From Marinilactibacillus kalidii (GTDB lineage Bacteria > Bacillota > Bacilli > Lactobacillales > Carnobacteriaceae_A): DNA of 64,000 nt. The position numbers and the translations under genes were made by a program. Under the pieces are notes generated by a model that saw nothing but the letters and a program-made list of their open reading frames with translations, did not search any database and was not told the origin of the DNA. The DNA lies in assembly GCF_017599325.1 (NCBI RefSeq), contig NZ_JAGFVM010000003.1, forward strand, positions 1-64,000, in the 5' to 3' direction. This document shows positions 29,480 to 38,683 of the stretch, piece by piece (position 1 is the stretch's first letter; each line of letters starts with the position of its first letter).

Positions 29480-31159
29480 ATGGCTTTTACATTTAAACTC
29501 CCTGATGTAGGGGAAGGAATGGCAGAAGGCGAGATCGTCAGCTGGTTAGTTTCTGAAGGAGACACAGTAGAAGAAGGCGACTCAATTGCTGAGATTCAAA
29601 ATGATAAATCAGTAGAAGAATTAGCATCACCAGTAGATGGAACAATCAAGAAATTCTTAGTTGAACCAGGTACTGTAGCAGCAGTTGGCGATCCAATTGT
29701 TGAAATCGATGCTGAAGGACACGAATCTGAGGAATCTGAAGCTTCAGCACCTGCTGAAGAAAAAGCTGAAGAAAAACCAGCTGAAACTAAGTCTGAATCT
29801 AAAGGTTCTACAGGTACTTTCACATTCAAACTTCCAGACGTTGGAGAAGGAATGGCAGAAGGCGAGATCGTTAGCTGGTTAGTTTCTGAAGGAGACACAG
29901 TAGAAGAAGGCGACTCAATCGCTGAAATCCAAAACGACAAATCAGTAGAAGAACTAGCATCACCAGTAGATGGAACAATCAAGAAATTCTTAGTTGAACC
30001 AGGTACTGTAGCAGCAGTTGGCGATCCAATCGTTGAAATCGCTGCTGAGGGACACGAATCTGAAGATTCTTCAGAATCAAGTGCTACTTCAACTGAATCA
30101 GCTTCTGAAAAAACAGATGCAGCTGGCTCTGAATCAACAACTTCAGGATCAGTAGTTAAAAATTCCAATCCTAACAAACGTGTTTTGGCTATGCCATCAG
30201 TTCGTCAATATGCACGTGAAAAAGATGTTGATATCAGTGCTGTAGAAGCAACTGGTAAAGGCGGACGTACAACTCGTGAAGACATTGATGCATTTGTATC
30301 AGGTGGCGGATCTGTTGCGAAATCTGAAGATACTTCATCTTCTAAAGAAGAAGCAACTCAATCTACTTCAGATAATGCTTCATCAGCTTCTAAATCTACA
30401 GGATCATCTAAAACTGTTTCAGCTGATGCTAAACCGTTCAAATCTGGTCGTGGAGATCAAGAAACACGCGAGAAAATGAGTACAACTCGTAAAGCAATCG
30501 CTAAAGCAATGGTTAACAGCACGTTAACAATTCCTTCAGTAGCATTGTTTGACGAAGTGGACTTCACTAAAGTGATTGCTCACCGTACTAAATTTAAAGC
30601 AATCGCAGCTGAAAGAGGAACTAAATTAACATTCTTACCATATGTTGTTAAAGCCTTGATTTCAGTTATGAAAAAATACCCAGCACTAAATGCATCAATT
30701 GATGATACTACTGATGAAGTTGTTTACAAAAACTACTTTAACATTGGTATTGCTGCTGATACAGACCAAGGTTTATATGTACCAGTTGTTCAAGATGCGA
30801 ATACTAAATCAGTATTTGATATCGCTGACGAAATCAATGATTTAGCTGCTAAAGCGCAAGAAGGAAAACTTAAAGGTAGCGATATGTCAGATGGATCAAT
30901 CTCTATCTCTAATATCGGTTCTGTAAATGGTCAATTCTTCACACCAATTATTAACCACCCAGAAGTGGCTATTTTAGGTGTAGGACGCTCATTCAAGAAA
31001 CCTATCGTTAACGCTGAAGGTGAAATCGTAGCGGCTCCAATGCTTCCATTGTCACTTGTGTTCGATCACCGTATTATTGATGGTGCGACAGGTCAAGCTG
31101 CAATGAACGAATTGAAAAAATTATTGGCAGACCCAGATTTACTATTAATGGAAGGCTAA
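29480..31159 (+). CDS. pdhC: Pyruvate dehydrogenase E2, dihydrolipoamide acetyltransferase
   Basis: A 559-residue core subunit. Two lipoyl domains (about 2-83 and 113-194) carry the lipoylated lysines Lys43 and Lys154 in IQNDKSVEE. They differ at only one residue over 80 and are very similar in DNA. Ala/Glu/Ser-rich linkers follow. The peripheral subunit-binding domain is [35 protein letters not shown]. The acyltransferase domain ends in [15 protein letters not shown] with the catalytic His and Asp. GAAGGGAAG fixes ATG 29480; an upstream in-frame start at 29444 lacks a site. E. faecalis E2 also has two lipoyl domains. Confidence 0.95.
   Translation: MAFTFKLPDVGEGMAEGEIVSWLVSEGDTVEEGDSIAEIQNDKSVEELASPVDGTIKKFLVEPGTVAAVGDPIVEIDAEGHESEESEASAPAEEKAEEKPAETKSESKGSTGTFTFKLPDVGEGMAEGEIVSWLVSEGDTVEEGDSIAEIQNDKSVEELASPVDGTIKKFLVEPGTVAAVGDPIVEIAAEGHESEDSSESSATSTESASEKTDAAGSESTTSGSVVKNSNPNKRVLAMPSVRQYAREKDVDISAVEATGKGGRTTREDIDAFVSGGGSVAKSEDTSSSKEEATQSTSDNASSASKSTGSSKTVSADAKPFKSGRGDQETREKMSTTRKAIAKAMVNSTLTIPSVALFDEVDFTKVIAHRTKFKAIAAERGTKLTFLPYVVKALISVMKKYPALNASIDDTTDEVVYKNYFNIGIAADTDQGLYVPVVQDANTKSVFDIADEINDLAAKAQEGKLKGSDMSDGSISISNIGSVNGQFFTPIINHPEVAILGVGRSFKKPIVNAEGEIVAAPMLPLSLVFDHRIIDGATGQAAMNELKKLLADPDLLLMEG
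29486..29731 (+). repeat. Direct repeat copy 1 (pdhC first lipoyl domain)
   Basis: This stretch repeats at 29819-30064 with a 333-nt offset. Most differences are silent third-position changes, and long blocks are identical. Only one amino-acid change is seen across the domain (Asp versus Ala near the end). Confidence 0.9.
29819..30064 (+). repeat. Direct repeat copy 2 (pdhC second lipoyl domain)
   Basis: Second copy of the repeat at 29486-29731. The region from GGAATGGCAGAAGGCGAGATC onward is almost unchanged. Recent duplication or gene conversion is the simplest explanation. Confidence 0.9.
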
Positions 31160-31171
31160 GGTGAAATTTAA

Positions 31172-32578
31172 ATGGTTGTAGGAGATTTCGCAATTGAGTT
31201 AGACACAGTTGTAATCGGTGCTGGACCTGGTGGCTACGTAGCTGCCATCCGCGCTGCTCAAATGGGACAAAAAGTTGCCATTGTAGAAAAAGAATTTATT
31301 GGTGGAGTTTGCTTGAACGTTGGATGTATTCCTTCTAAAGCACTAATCTCTGCTGGACACAAATATCAAGATTCATTAGATTCTCAAGCTTTCGGTATTA
31401 CTACTGAAAACGTAACCCTTGATTTTGCAAAAACTCAAGAATGGAAAAAAACTCAAGTTGTTGACAAATTAACTAAAGGTGTAGAAATGCTCCTTAAAAA
31501 GAATAAAGTTGAAATCCTTTATGGAGAAGCTTTCTTCAACGATGAGCATACTTTACGCGTAATGGGTGAAGACAGTGCTCAAACTTATTCATTCAACAAT
31601 GCGATTATTGCTACTGGTAGCCGTCCTGTACAAATCCCTGGTTTCAAATTCAGCGATCGTGTACTAGATTCTACTGGAGCTTTGAGCCTTACTGAAGTGC
31701 CTAAGAAAATGGCAATTGTTGGTGGTGGTTACATCGGTTCTGAATTAGCGGGTGTTTATGCTAACTTAGGTACTGAAATCACTATTCTTGAAGGTCTTCC
31801 TTCAATTCTTAATGGTTTTGACAAAGACATGGTTAAATTAGTTGAGAAAAACTTCAAAAACCGTGGCGTTAAAATCGTTACTAAAGCAATGGCTAAAGAA
31901 GCCGTTAAAAACGATGATGGTGTAACTGTTAAATATGAAGTTGACGGAAAAGAAGAATCATTAGACGTTGATTATGTATTAGTAACTGTTGGCCGTCGTC
32001 CAAATACAGACGAATTAGGTCTAGAACAAGCTGGCGTAAACGTTAGTGATCGTGGCTTGATTGAAGTAGATAACCAAGGACGTTCAAACATCGAAAGCAT
32101 CTTTGCTATTGGTGACGTTGTTCCTGGTCCTGCACTAGCTCATAAAGCTAGTTATGAAGCTAAAATTGCCGCTGAAGCAATTGCAGGAAAAAAAGTTGCT
32201 GTTGATTATCGTGCTTTACCAGCAGTAGCGTTTACTGATCCTGAAATTGCATCTGTTGGTTTAACTGAAGCAGAAGCTAAAGATCAAGGTCTAGATACTA
32301 AATCGACTAAATTCACATTCGCTGGAAATGGTCGTGCATTATCTCTTAATGATACTGAAGGTTTCGTACGTTTAGTAACAACTAAAGAAGATAACGTAAT
32401 CGTCGGAGCTCAAGTTGCTGGACACAGCGCTTCAGATCTAATTGCTGAACTTGGATTAGCAGTGGAAAGTGGTATGAATGCGGAAGATATCGCAATGACT
32501 ATCCACGGACACCCTTCTCTAGGAGAAGCAGTAATGGATGCAGCAGAAGCTGCTCTAGGATTACCAATCCACATGTAA
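31172..32578 (+). CDS. pdhD: Dihydrolipoamide dehydrogenase (E3)
   Basis: A 468-residue FAD flavoprotein that reoxidises the lipoyl groups with NAD+. The FAD motif [20 protein letters not shown] is near the N-terminus. The redox disulfide is in [13 protein letters not shown]. The NAD-binding motif is [18 protein letters not shown], and the second FAD motif is [16 protein letters not shown]. The catalytic His-Glu pair lies in [11 protein letters not shown]; a glycine replaces the usual alanine in HAHPTL-type sequences. It starts 12 bp after pdhC and ends the operon with a clear terminator. Confidence 0.96.
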   Translation: MVVGDFAIELDTVVIGAGPGGYVAAIRAAQMGQKVAIVEKEFIGGVCLNVGCIPSKALISAGHKYQDSLDSQAFGITTENVTLDFAKTQEWKKTQVVDKLTKGVEMLLKKNKVEILYGEAFFNDEHTLRVMGEDSAQTYSFNNAIIATGSRPVQIPGFKFSDRVLDSTGALSLTEVPKKMAIVGGGYIGSELAGVYANLGTEITILEGLPSILNGFDKDMVKLVEKNFKNRGVKIVTKAMAKEAVKNDDGVTVKYEVDGKEESLDVDYVLVTVGRRPNTDELGLEQAGVNVSDRGLIEVDNQGRSNIESIFAIGDVVPGPALAHKASYEAKIAAEAIAGKKVAVDYRALPAVAFTDPEIASVGLTEAEAKDQGLDTKSTKFTFAGNGRALSLNDTEGFVRLVTTKEDNVIVGAQVAGHSASDLIAELGLAVESGMNAEDIAMTIHGHPSLGEAVMDAAEAALGLPIHM

Positions 32579-32593
32579 GAATGAATTAAGACG

Positions 32594-32628
32594 AATCGAG
32601 TGAAGATTTACTTCACTCGATTTTTTCT
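32594..32628 (+). terminator. Terminator of the pdh operon
   Basis: A perfect stem AATCGAGTGAAG/CTTCACTCGATT with an ATTTA loop, followed by TTTTC and T-rich sequence. Confidence 0.92.
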
Positions 32629-32724
32629 TTTACATAGGCTCATATCGGTAAAATACCGATATACTTTGATAGAATACTTCAAAACTTATATAATAGAATT
32701 AGATAAAAGAAAAGAGGAATCGTG

Positions 32725-33498
32725 ATGTCTGAAATCAATAAGAGAGATCAACTCATTAAGCAGTGGATAAAAGAAACAGCTGAAATGATTGAAGATGCAA
32801 AAGAGGAAAGTTTAAAAGTAGAAGAGAAGTCTGCTAGAAATGATCTTGTTACTAACATGGACAAACAAATTGAAGAAGCCCTTACAAATAAAATTAGATC
32901 GAATTTTCCTGAAGACCGTATCTGCGGAGAAGAAGGATTTGGAGATAATTTAGAAGATTTAAATGGAACTGTCTGGTTCATTGACCCCATTGACGGTACG
33001 CTTAACTTTGTTTTACAACAAGAGAACTTTGCAGTAATGATTGCAGTTTATGAAGAAGGTAAAGGCGTTCAAGGGTATATATATGATGTCACTTCAAAAA
33101 AACTTTATCACGGAATAAAAGGACAAGGCGTTTTCTGTAATGATAAACCACTAAGTGCGCCAGAGAATAAAGGTTTATCAGAAGGCTTGATGGCAACGAA
33201 CAGTCAATTGATGACACAAGATGCATTCAGTGAATACAGAGTGATCGCGGGTAAATCAATGGGAGTCAGAATGTTAGGGTCAGCCGGATTAGAAGTCATT
33301 GAATTAATCAAAGGAAATGTGATTGCTTATGTGGCGACTAAACTTAGCCCATGGGACATCGCACCTGGAAAAATCATGCTAGAAGAGTTTGGCTACAAAA
33401 TCTCTAATTTTTCGGGAGAACCGGTTAATTTATTGAAAACGAACCAAACAATTTTCTCAACAGCACGTGCCTTCGACGAAATTGTGACAAATAAATAA
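32725..33498 (+). CDS. Inositol monophosphatase family protein
   Basis: A 257-residue Mg-dependent, Li-sensitive-type phosphatase. The metal site is built by GEEGFGD (Glu), WFIDPIDGTLNFV, and the C-terminal SPWDIAPGKIMLEEFG. The usual third motif is WDxAAG; here it is WDIAPG. The substrate may be inositol phosphate, another sugar phosphate, NADP or PAP; sequence alone does not decide. AAAGAGGA precedes GTG 32722 and ATG 32725; ATG is chosen. It stands upstream of typA but is separated by a long typA leader. Confidence 0.9.
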   Translation: MSEINKRDQLIKQWIKETAEMIEDAKEESLKVEEKSARNDLVTNMDKQIEEALTNKIRSNFPEDRICGEEGFGDNLEDLNGTVWFIDPIDGTLNFVLQQENFAVMIAVYEEGKGVQGYIYDVTSKKLYHGIKGQGVFCNDKPLSAPENKGLSEGLMATNSQLMTQDAFSEYRVIAGKSMGVRMLGSAGLEVIELIKGNVIAYVATKLSPWDIAPGKIMLEEFGYKISNFSGEPVNLLKTNQTIFSTARAFDEIVTNK

Positions 33499-33516
33499 AA
33501 ATACTTTTAAAAAAGC

Positions 33517-33546
33517 TTGTTCTTTTCTGAAAATTACTGTTATAAT
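33517..33546 (+). promoter_or_regulatory. Promoter candidate for typA
   Basis: TTGTTC (33517-33522), an 18-bp spacer and a perfect TATAAT (33541-33546). It would give a leader of about 200 nt before typA. Confidence 0.6.
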
Positions 33547-33552
33547 AAGAAG

Positions 33553-33752
33553 TGGAAAAAAAGGTCCAATGACTTAAGCATTTATTCTTGCGTTGAAGTC
33601 ACACCAAGAGTGAGTGTTTTTTTTGTGTGAAAATCTAATATAATCTCATTCATGAGAATCATTTAACCTGATCATGATTATCTGGATTTTGAAGATCTGA
33701 AGTATAAATTTGATAAAGCCTCACCGTAGTAATTAAGGAGTGAATTGATTAA
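33553..33752 (+). promoter_or_regulatory. Structured leader of typA with a terminator-like element
   Basis: TGACTTAAGC (33570-33579) can pair with GCGTTGAAGTCA (33590-33601). ACAC/GTGT (33601-33617) then forms a small stem running into eight T (33617-33624). The arrangement looks like an attenuator. Further on, TCTCAT/ATGAGA (33644-33657) is an inverted repeat, and TGATCATGATTATCT (33669-33683) resembles a Fur-type 7-1-7 box. No match to a named leader family is recognised. Confidence 0.4.
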
Positions 33753-35582
33753 ATGGAATTAAGAAATGATATTCGTAACATTGCAATTATTGCCCACGTC
33801 GACCACGGTAAAACGACACTGGTTGATGAACTATTGAAACAATCTGATACATTAGACGCTCGTAACAAGCTTGATGAACGTGCAATGGATTCAAATGATA
33901 TTGAAAAAGAACGTGGAATCACGATTCTAGCTAAGAACACAGCTGTTAAGTATCAAGATACGCACATTAACATCTTGGATACACCTGGTCACGCCGATTT
34001 CGGTGGTGAAGTAGAGCGTATCATGAAAATGGTTGATGGTGTTATTTTGGTAGTGGATGCTTATGAAGGTACGATGCCTCAAACACGTTTCGTATTGAAA
34101 AAAGCACTAGAACAAAAATTACGCCCAATCGTTGTTGTAAATAAAATCGATAAACCTACGGCACGTCCTAAAGAAGTATTGGACGAGGTATTAGATCTAT
34201 TGATTGAATTAGATGCAGACGAAGAACAATTAGAATTTCCAGTTATCTATGCATCAGCATTGAATGGAACAAGTAGTTTCTCTGATAACCCTGATGATCA
34301 AAAAGGAACAATGGATCCTGTTTTTGAAACAATCCTTTCTGAAATTCCTGCACCAGTGGACAATAGTGATAAGCCTTTACAATTCCAAGTATCTTTATTG
34401 GATTACAACGATTATGTTGGACGTATCGGTATTGGACGTGTTTTCCGTGGTACGATCAAAGTTGGAGATAACGTAACCTTAAGTAAATTAGACGGATCGA
34501 CTAAAAACTTCCGTGTAACAAAATTATTTGGTTTCTTCGGCTTACAACGTGATGAAATTCAATCAGCAAAAGCTGGTGACTTGATCGCAGTTTCAGGTTT
34601 CGAGGATATCTTCGTTGGAGAGACAGTTACACCTGTTGATCACGTAGATCCATTACCAATCTTGCGTATTGATGAGCCAACACTACAAATGACTTTCTTA
34701 GTTAATAACTCACCTTTCGCTGGTCGTGAAGGTAAATGGGTTACTTCTAGCAAGTTGAACGAAAGATTGAACATGGAATTACAGACAGACGTTTCTTTAA
34801 GAATCGATCCAACTGAATCTCCAGATGCATGGATTGTTTCAGGACGTGGAGAGTTACATTTATCTATCCTGATTGAAAACTTGCGTCGTGAAGGTTATGA
34901 GTTACAAGTATCTCGTCCAGAAGTTATCATTCGAGAAATCAATGGTAAAAAACACGAGCCATTTGAACTTGTTCAAATCGATACGCCTGAAGAATATATG
35001 GGATCAGTTATCGAGAACCTTGGACAACGTAAAGCTGAAATGAAAGATATGATTCATACTGGAAACGGTCAAGTTCGTTTGATCTTCCTTGCACCTGCTC
35101 GTGGATTGATAGGATTTACAAATGAATTCCTTTCAATGACGCGTGGTTATGGTATCTTGAATCATACATTTGATCAATATCTTCCAGTAGTTGCTGGTGG
35201 TGCTGGAGAACGTCGTAACGGTGCACTTGTATCTATGGAAAATGGAGCAGCGACAACTTATGGTATCATGAACATTGAAGACCGTGGTGTTATCTTTGTT
35301 GAACCGACTACTGAAGTATACGCTGGTATGATCGTTGGTATGCATAACCGTGATAATGATCTTTCTGTTAACGTAACTAGAGAGAAACAGAAAACAAATA
35401 TCCGTTCTGCAAATAAAGATCAGACAAATGTTATCAAACGTCCTCGTATCATGACGCTTGAAGAATCACTAGAATTCTTAGCTGAAGATGAGTACTGTGA
35501 AGTAACACCTGAATCGATTCGTTTACGTAAAAAAATTCTAGACAAAAACTTACGTGAAAAAGCAGGCAAAAAATCTAAATAA
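33753..35582 (+). CDS. typA: Ribosome-associated GTPase TypA/BipA
   Basis: A 609-residue translational GTPase of the EF-G superfamily, active in ribosome assembly and cold or stress adaptation. G1 is AHVDHGKTTL. The switch region carries ERGITILAKN, G3 is DTPGHADFGGEV, and G4 is VVNKIDKPTA. Domains II, III and V follow, with the BipA C-terminal domain (LGQRKAEMKDM, RGLIGFTNEFLSMTRGYGILNHTFD). Length is normal. AAGGAG precedes the ATG. A terminator follows the stop. Confidence 0.97.
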   Translation: MELRNDIRNIAIIAHVDHGKTTLVDELLKQSDTLDARNKLDERAMDSNDIEKERGITILAKNTAVKYQDTHINILDTPGHADFGGEVERIMKMVDGVILVVDAYEGTMPQTRFVLKKALEQKLRPIVVVNKIDKPTARPKEVLDEVLDLLIELDADEEQLEFPVIYASALNGTSSFSDNPDDQKGTMDPVFETILSEIPAPVDNSDKPLQFQVSLLDYNDYVGRIGIGRVFRGTIKVGDNVTLSKLDGSTKNFRVTKLFGFFGLQRDEIQSAKAGDLIAVSGFEDIFVGETVTPVDHVDPLPILRIDEPTLQMTFLVNNSPFAGREGKWVTSSKLNERLNMELQTDVSLRIDPTESPDAWIVSGRGELHLSILIENLRREGYELQVSRPEVIIREINGKKHEPFELVQIDTPEEYMGSVIENLGQRKAEMKDMIHTGNGQVRLIFLAPARGLIGFTNEFLSMTRGYGILNHTFDQYLPVVAGGAGERRNGALVSMENGAATTYGIMNIEDRGVIFVEPTTEVYAGMIVGMHNRDNDLSVNVTREKQKTNIRSANKDQTNVIKRPRIMTLEESLEFLAEDEYCEVTPESIRLRKKILDKNLREKAGKKSK

Positions 35583-35591
35583 GTTTCTCTA

Positions 35592-35622
35592 AGCCAATAG
35601 CATTTGCTATTGGCTTTTTATT
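35592..35622 (+). terminator. Terminator after typA
   Basis: A stem AGCCAATAGC/GCTATTGGCT with an ATTT loop, followed by TTTTTATTT. Confidence 0.92.
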
Positions 35623-35719
35623 TACCATCAGATTGAACGTGCTAATAATAATTCCCTCCTTGTCTAGAAGCGCTTTTATGATATACTATTAGTGACTTAA
35701 AGTTAAGGGGGCCTGCAAA

Positions 35720-35983
35720 GTGGATCATCTGAGAAACGCGCTTGCTAAGGACATACTGATGGAAGATGCGACTAAAATATCTACGTTGATAGAAAACCAG
35801 AAACACTTATGTGTGGCTTGTCCTGCTTTTGAAGAGGTCATAGATACCCAAATGTTTGGATTTTCAAAGAAAATTGAATTCGCTACTTCTATGGGAATAT
35901 TGGAAGAAGAAGAAGGCCATCTAATGTTAAGTGAGTTAGAAAAACACTTAAATGACCTAATAAATGAAGCGTATGATGAATGA
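35720..35983 (+). CDS. ylaN: YlaN family protein (UPF0358)
   Basis: An 87-residue cytoplasmic protein matching the YlaN family in length and pattern (AKDILMEDATKISTLIENQKHLCVACPAFEEVIDTQMFGFSKKIEFATSMGIL). In Staphylococcus and Bacillus YlaN binds iron and relieves repression by Fur, according to work I recall; it is important under iron limitation. Two cysteines (CVAC) are visible. It has its own terminator. Location beside typA and the ylb cluster is common in Firmicutes. Confidence 0.93.
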   Translation: MDHLRNALAKDILMEDATKISTLIENQKHLCVACPAFEEVIDTQMFGFSKKIEFATSMGILEEEEGHLMLSELEKHLNDLINEAYDE

Positions 35984-36007
35984 AAGGGTTAATCAAACTA
36001 GATAAAT

Positions 36008-36039
36008 AAAAAATCCTCTCATATAGAGTGGATTTTTTT
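36008..36039 (+). terminator. Terminator after ylaN
   Basis: AAAATCCTCTC, a short ATATA loop and GAGTGGATTTTTTT form a stem with a T/T mismatch and a T-run. Confidence 0.8.
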
Positions 36040-36080
36040 GTTATAATGAATGAAATTGCATGGATCAAGGAGAGAGACAA

Positions 36081-36416
36081 ATGTTAGAGTCCCAAAATGA
36101 AAGGACAAGTCTTGTTGTATGGGTTTATACAACAAAGTATATTAATAAATTAAAACGTTATGGGTTAGTCCATTACGTATCAAAAAAAATGAATTATGCT
36201 ATCTTGTATATTGATAAAAAAGACAAAGAATCTGTTCAACAAAATCTTACAAAACAACACTTTGTTAAAAAAGTTGAAGAATCTCACCAATGTGATATGC
36301 CGAAAACGTTTGACGGTGTACTAGATGAAGTTAGAGTACTGGCTGCACAAAGAATCAAAGAAGAAGAAAGTAAAGAAATATCAATCTTCAATCAACTTTC
36401 TTCTGGTTGGAACTGA
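36081..36416 (+). CDS. ylbG: YlbG family protein (DUF2129)
   Basis: A 111-residue cytoplasmic protein of unknown function with the DUF2129 pattern (RTSLVVWVYTTKYINKLKRYGLVHYVSKKMNYAILYIDK). An RNA-binding or regulatory role has been guessed for the family but is not established. AAGGAGAG at about 36067 fixes ATG 36081; an upstream in-frame start is poorer. It is immediately followed by rsmD, whose ribosome site overlaps the ylbG stop. The order ylbG-rsmD-coaD-sepM matches B. subtilis ylbG-H-I-L. Confidence 0.9.
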   Translation: MLESQNERTSLVVWVYTTKYINKLKRYGLVHYVSKKMNYAILYIDKKDKESVQQNLTKQHFVKKVEESHQCDMPKTFDGVLDEVRVLAAQRIKEEESKEISIFNQLSSGWN

Positions 36417-36424
36417 GGAATCAT

Positions 36425-36982
36425 ATGAGAGTAATATCTGGAGAGTATGGAGGACGGCCCTTGAAGGCGGTGCCGGGGACAACGACACGACCAACTACTG
36501 ATAAAATAAAAGAATCTGTTTTCCATATGATTGGGCCTTATTTTGATGGTGGTAGAGTATTGGATCTTTATGCGGGTAGTGGATCACTAGGTATTGAGGC
36601 TGTTTCTCGGGGCATGGATAGTGCGGTTTTAGTGGATTCAAACTTTAAAGCCATCAATATTATTCAAGAAAATGTTAGCATGACAAAAGAACCTGAAAAA
36701 TTCATAGTTTATAAGAAAAAAGATCGTCAAGCTATTGTAGAATTAGAATCAAAGCATAGTGTATTTAACTTAGTTATATTAGATCCGCCTTATGCTTTGC
36801 AGGAAATTGAATCGATTATTAAAAGTCTTGAAACGAGTCATTTAATTAATGAACATTCGATGATTCTCTGCGAAACGGATAAAGATACGATTCTTCCCAA
36901 CTCCGTTGGATTATTCTCGGTCACAAAAGAGAAGGTCTACGGAATGACTCGTATCACTGTATATAAAGGAGAAGTGTTATGA
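36425..36982 (+). CDS. rsmD: 16S rRNA (guanine966-N2)-methyltransferase RsmD
   Basis: A 185-residue SAM-dependent enzyme that methylates G966 of 16S rRNA. Motif I VLDLYAGSGSLGIEAVSRG binds SAM, and motif IV LVILDPPYA is catalytic. The N-terminal RVISGEYGGRPLKAVPGTTTRPTTDKIKESVFHMI is a family hallmark. GAGGA precedes ATG 36425. The stop overlaps the coaD start by 4 bp, so translation is coupled. Confidence 0.95.
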   Translation: MRVISGEYGGRPLKAVPGTTTRPTTDKIKESVFHMIGPYFDGGRVLDLYAGSGSLGIEAVSRGMDSAVLVDSNFKAINIIQENVSMTKEPEKFIVYKKKDRQAIVELESKHSVFNLVILDPPYALQEIESIIKSLETSHLINEHSMILCETDKDTILPNSVGLFSVTKEKVYGMTRITVYKGEVL

Positions 36983-37485
36983 AAGTAGCGGCTTTATATG
37001 CTGGGAGCTTTGACCCATTTACAAATGGCCACCTTGATATTGTCTCGCGTGCCGCAACACTATTTGACGAAGTGATTATCGCTGTAAGTGAAAATATATC
37101 AAAAAAAGCGATGTTCAGCGCAGAAGATCGCATGAAAATGATTGAGACTTCTCTAAAAGATAGTAATCTGAGTGGTCGAGTTCGAGTGGTCAAACACGCT
37201 GGTGGTTTAACCATAGATATGGCTGAGGAGTTAAGTGTCAAAGCAATGGTTAGAGGCCTACGATCAATTAAAGATATGGAATACGAAATGGATATTGCTT
37301 CTATGAATCATTTCCAAAATAGCCAGATTGAAACAGTTTTTTTAATGTCGAGTGAAAAATATCGATTCGTTAGCTCTTCCCTGATTAAAGAAGTAGCTAA
37401 ATTCAATGGGGATATTCAGGGTCTCGTCCCTGACAATATAAAAAAAGAAATGACTGATCGATTGGGTCAGGAAGAAAGCAGGTAG
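36979..37485 (+). CDS. coaD: Phosphopantetheine adenylyltransferase
   Basis: A 168-residue enzyme that makes dephospho-CoA from 4'-phosphopantetheine and ATP. The nucleotidyltransferase signature YAGSFDPFTNGHLDIV contains the (T/H)xGH motif. The segments VRGLRSIKDMEYEMDIASMN and the C-terminal RFVSSSLIKEVAKFNGDI are typical; the usual ISST is VSSS here. It overlaps rsmD and is followed after 5 bp by sepM. Confidence 0.96.
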   Translation: MKVAALYAGSFDPFTNGHLDIVSRAATLFDEVIIAVSENISKKAMFSAEDRMKMIETSLKDSNLSGRVRVVKHAGGLTIDMAEELSVKAMVRGLRSIKDMEYEMDIASMNHFQNSQIETVFLMSSEKYRFVSSSLIKEVAKFNGDIQGLVPDNIKKEMTDRLGQEESR

Positions 37486-37490
37486 CGTGA

Positions 37491-38579
37491 TTGAAAAAAA
37501 TACCATTATGGTTAAAAGTAGTCCTATTGATTGGTTTAGTTTATTTAGTCTTTTTGAGACCAATTCCTTATTACATTGAGAGACCCGGTGCAGCACTGGA
37601 TCTTAATCCAGTTATCGAAGTTGGTGGTGAAAAATCGGATGAATCTGGGAAGTACATGATGACTACTGTCGAAATTCTCCAAGCTACACCATTTTCTTAT
37701 TTCTTTCAATTTTTACCTTATAACGATGTTGTAACGGAAGCTGAATTATTTGGAGACATTGATGATTATGAAGCTTACAATCGACTACAAAAGTATTATA
37801 TGGACAGTTCAATTCATTCAGCAATCGTGGCTGCTTTTGATGCGGCAGATAAGCCTTACGAGTTAACCTATAATGGGGTATATGTCATGAGTGTTGCAGA
37901 TAATTCTAATTTTAAGTCATCTCTTCAAATGGGTGATACCATCACATCGGTTGATGATTTATTGTTTGAAAATACGGAAGAGTTTATGGATTATATCAAG
38001 TCACAAGAAATTGGTAAGAATATTACAGTACATTATGAGCGAGATGGCGTGGAATCTGTATCAGAAGGTCAATTAGTCGAGTTAGAAGAGACAGGTGAAC
38101 CTGGTATTGGTATTTCGTTAGTTGACCAGTCTACGGTCGTCACAGACCCTGAGGTAACGATTGATGCGGGTCAGATCGGTGGACCATCAGCAGGACTAAT
38201 GTATTCACTTCAAATTTATTCAATGATTACAGATAACAATCTCAGAGATGGACAAACAATCGCTGGTACAGGAACAATCTCTGATGATGGCACCGTTGGA
38301 CCTATTGGCGGAATCGACAAAAAAGTAGTAGCCGCTGACGAAGAAGGCGCAACCGTCTTTTTTGCGCCTAATGATGAACTGACCGATGAACAAAAAGAAG
38401 ATTTTCCAGATTACAAAACGAATTACGAAATAGCAGTAGAAGCAGCGAAAGATATCGATACAGATATGGAAATCGTACCAGTTAAAACCTTTAATGACGC
38501 GATTGAGTATCTTGAAAGTTTAAGTCCAGTTGCTGAAACATCGAGCCAGAGTCAAGGCGATTTTCTATTCGTTGCCTAA
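37491..38579 (+). CDS. SepM/YlbL-type PDZ and Lon-like serine protease
   Basis: A 362-residue membrane-anchored protease. One N-terminal transmembrane helix (WLKVVLLIGLVYLVFL) is followed by an extracytoplasmic PDZ domain (about 120-200, VYVMSVADNSNFKSSLQMGDTITSVDD). A C-terminal S16 Lon-like protease domain has the Ser-Lys dyad: Ser in IGGPSAGLMYSL and Lys in GGIDKKVVAADEEGA. SepM of streptococci trims the competence-stimulating peptide; YlbL of Bacillus degrades a cell-division inhibitor. The start is TTG 37491. Being next to comEA is suggestive but not proof of a competence role. Confidence 0.9.
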   Translation: MKKIPLWLKVVLLIGLVYLVFLRPIPYYIERPGAALDLNPVIEVGGEKSDESGKYMMTTVEILQATPFSYFFQFLPYNDVVTEAELFGDIDDYEAYNRLQKYYMDSSIHSAIVAAFDAADKPYELTYNGVYVMSVADNSNFKSSLQMGDTITSVDDLLFENTEEFMDYIKSQEIGKNITVHYERDGVESVSEGQLVELEETGEPGIGISLVDQSTVVTDPEVTIDAGQIGGPSAGLMYSLQIYSMITDNNLRDGQTIAGTGTISDDGTVGPIGGIDKKVVAADEEGATVFFAPNDELTDEQKEDFPDYKTNYEIAVEAAKDIDTDMEIVPVKTFNDAIEYLESLSPVAETSSQSQGDFLFVA

Positions 38580-38581
38580 CA

Positions 38582-38616
38582 AAAAAGGATTGGTCTTAGA
38601 CCAGTCCTTTTTTTTT
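38582..38616 (+). terminator. Terminator before comEA
   Basis: AAAAAGGATTGGTC and GACCAGTCCTTTTTTTT form a strong stem with a three-base loop. It separates the housekeeping cluster from the comE genes. Confidence 0.92.
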
Positions 38617-38683
38617 CGTTATTTTTTATTTTTTTAAGCAATATATATAGCGTAAGCATTAATCAAAAAAGGGGAGATGATAT

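Noticed and set aside
29596-30177. Long open frame on the minus strand opposite pdhC
   Set aside because: It mirrors the two lipoyl repeats and the Ser/Glu-rich linkers, has low-complexity composition and no ribosome site; pdhC on the plus strand is certain.
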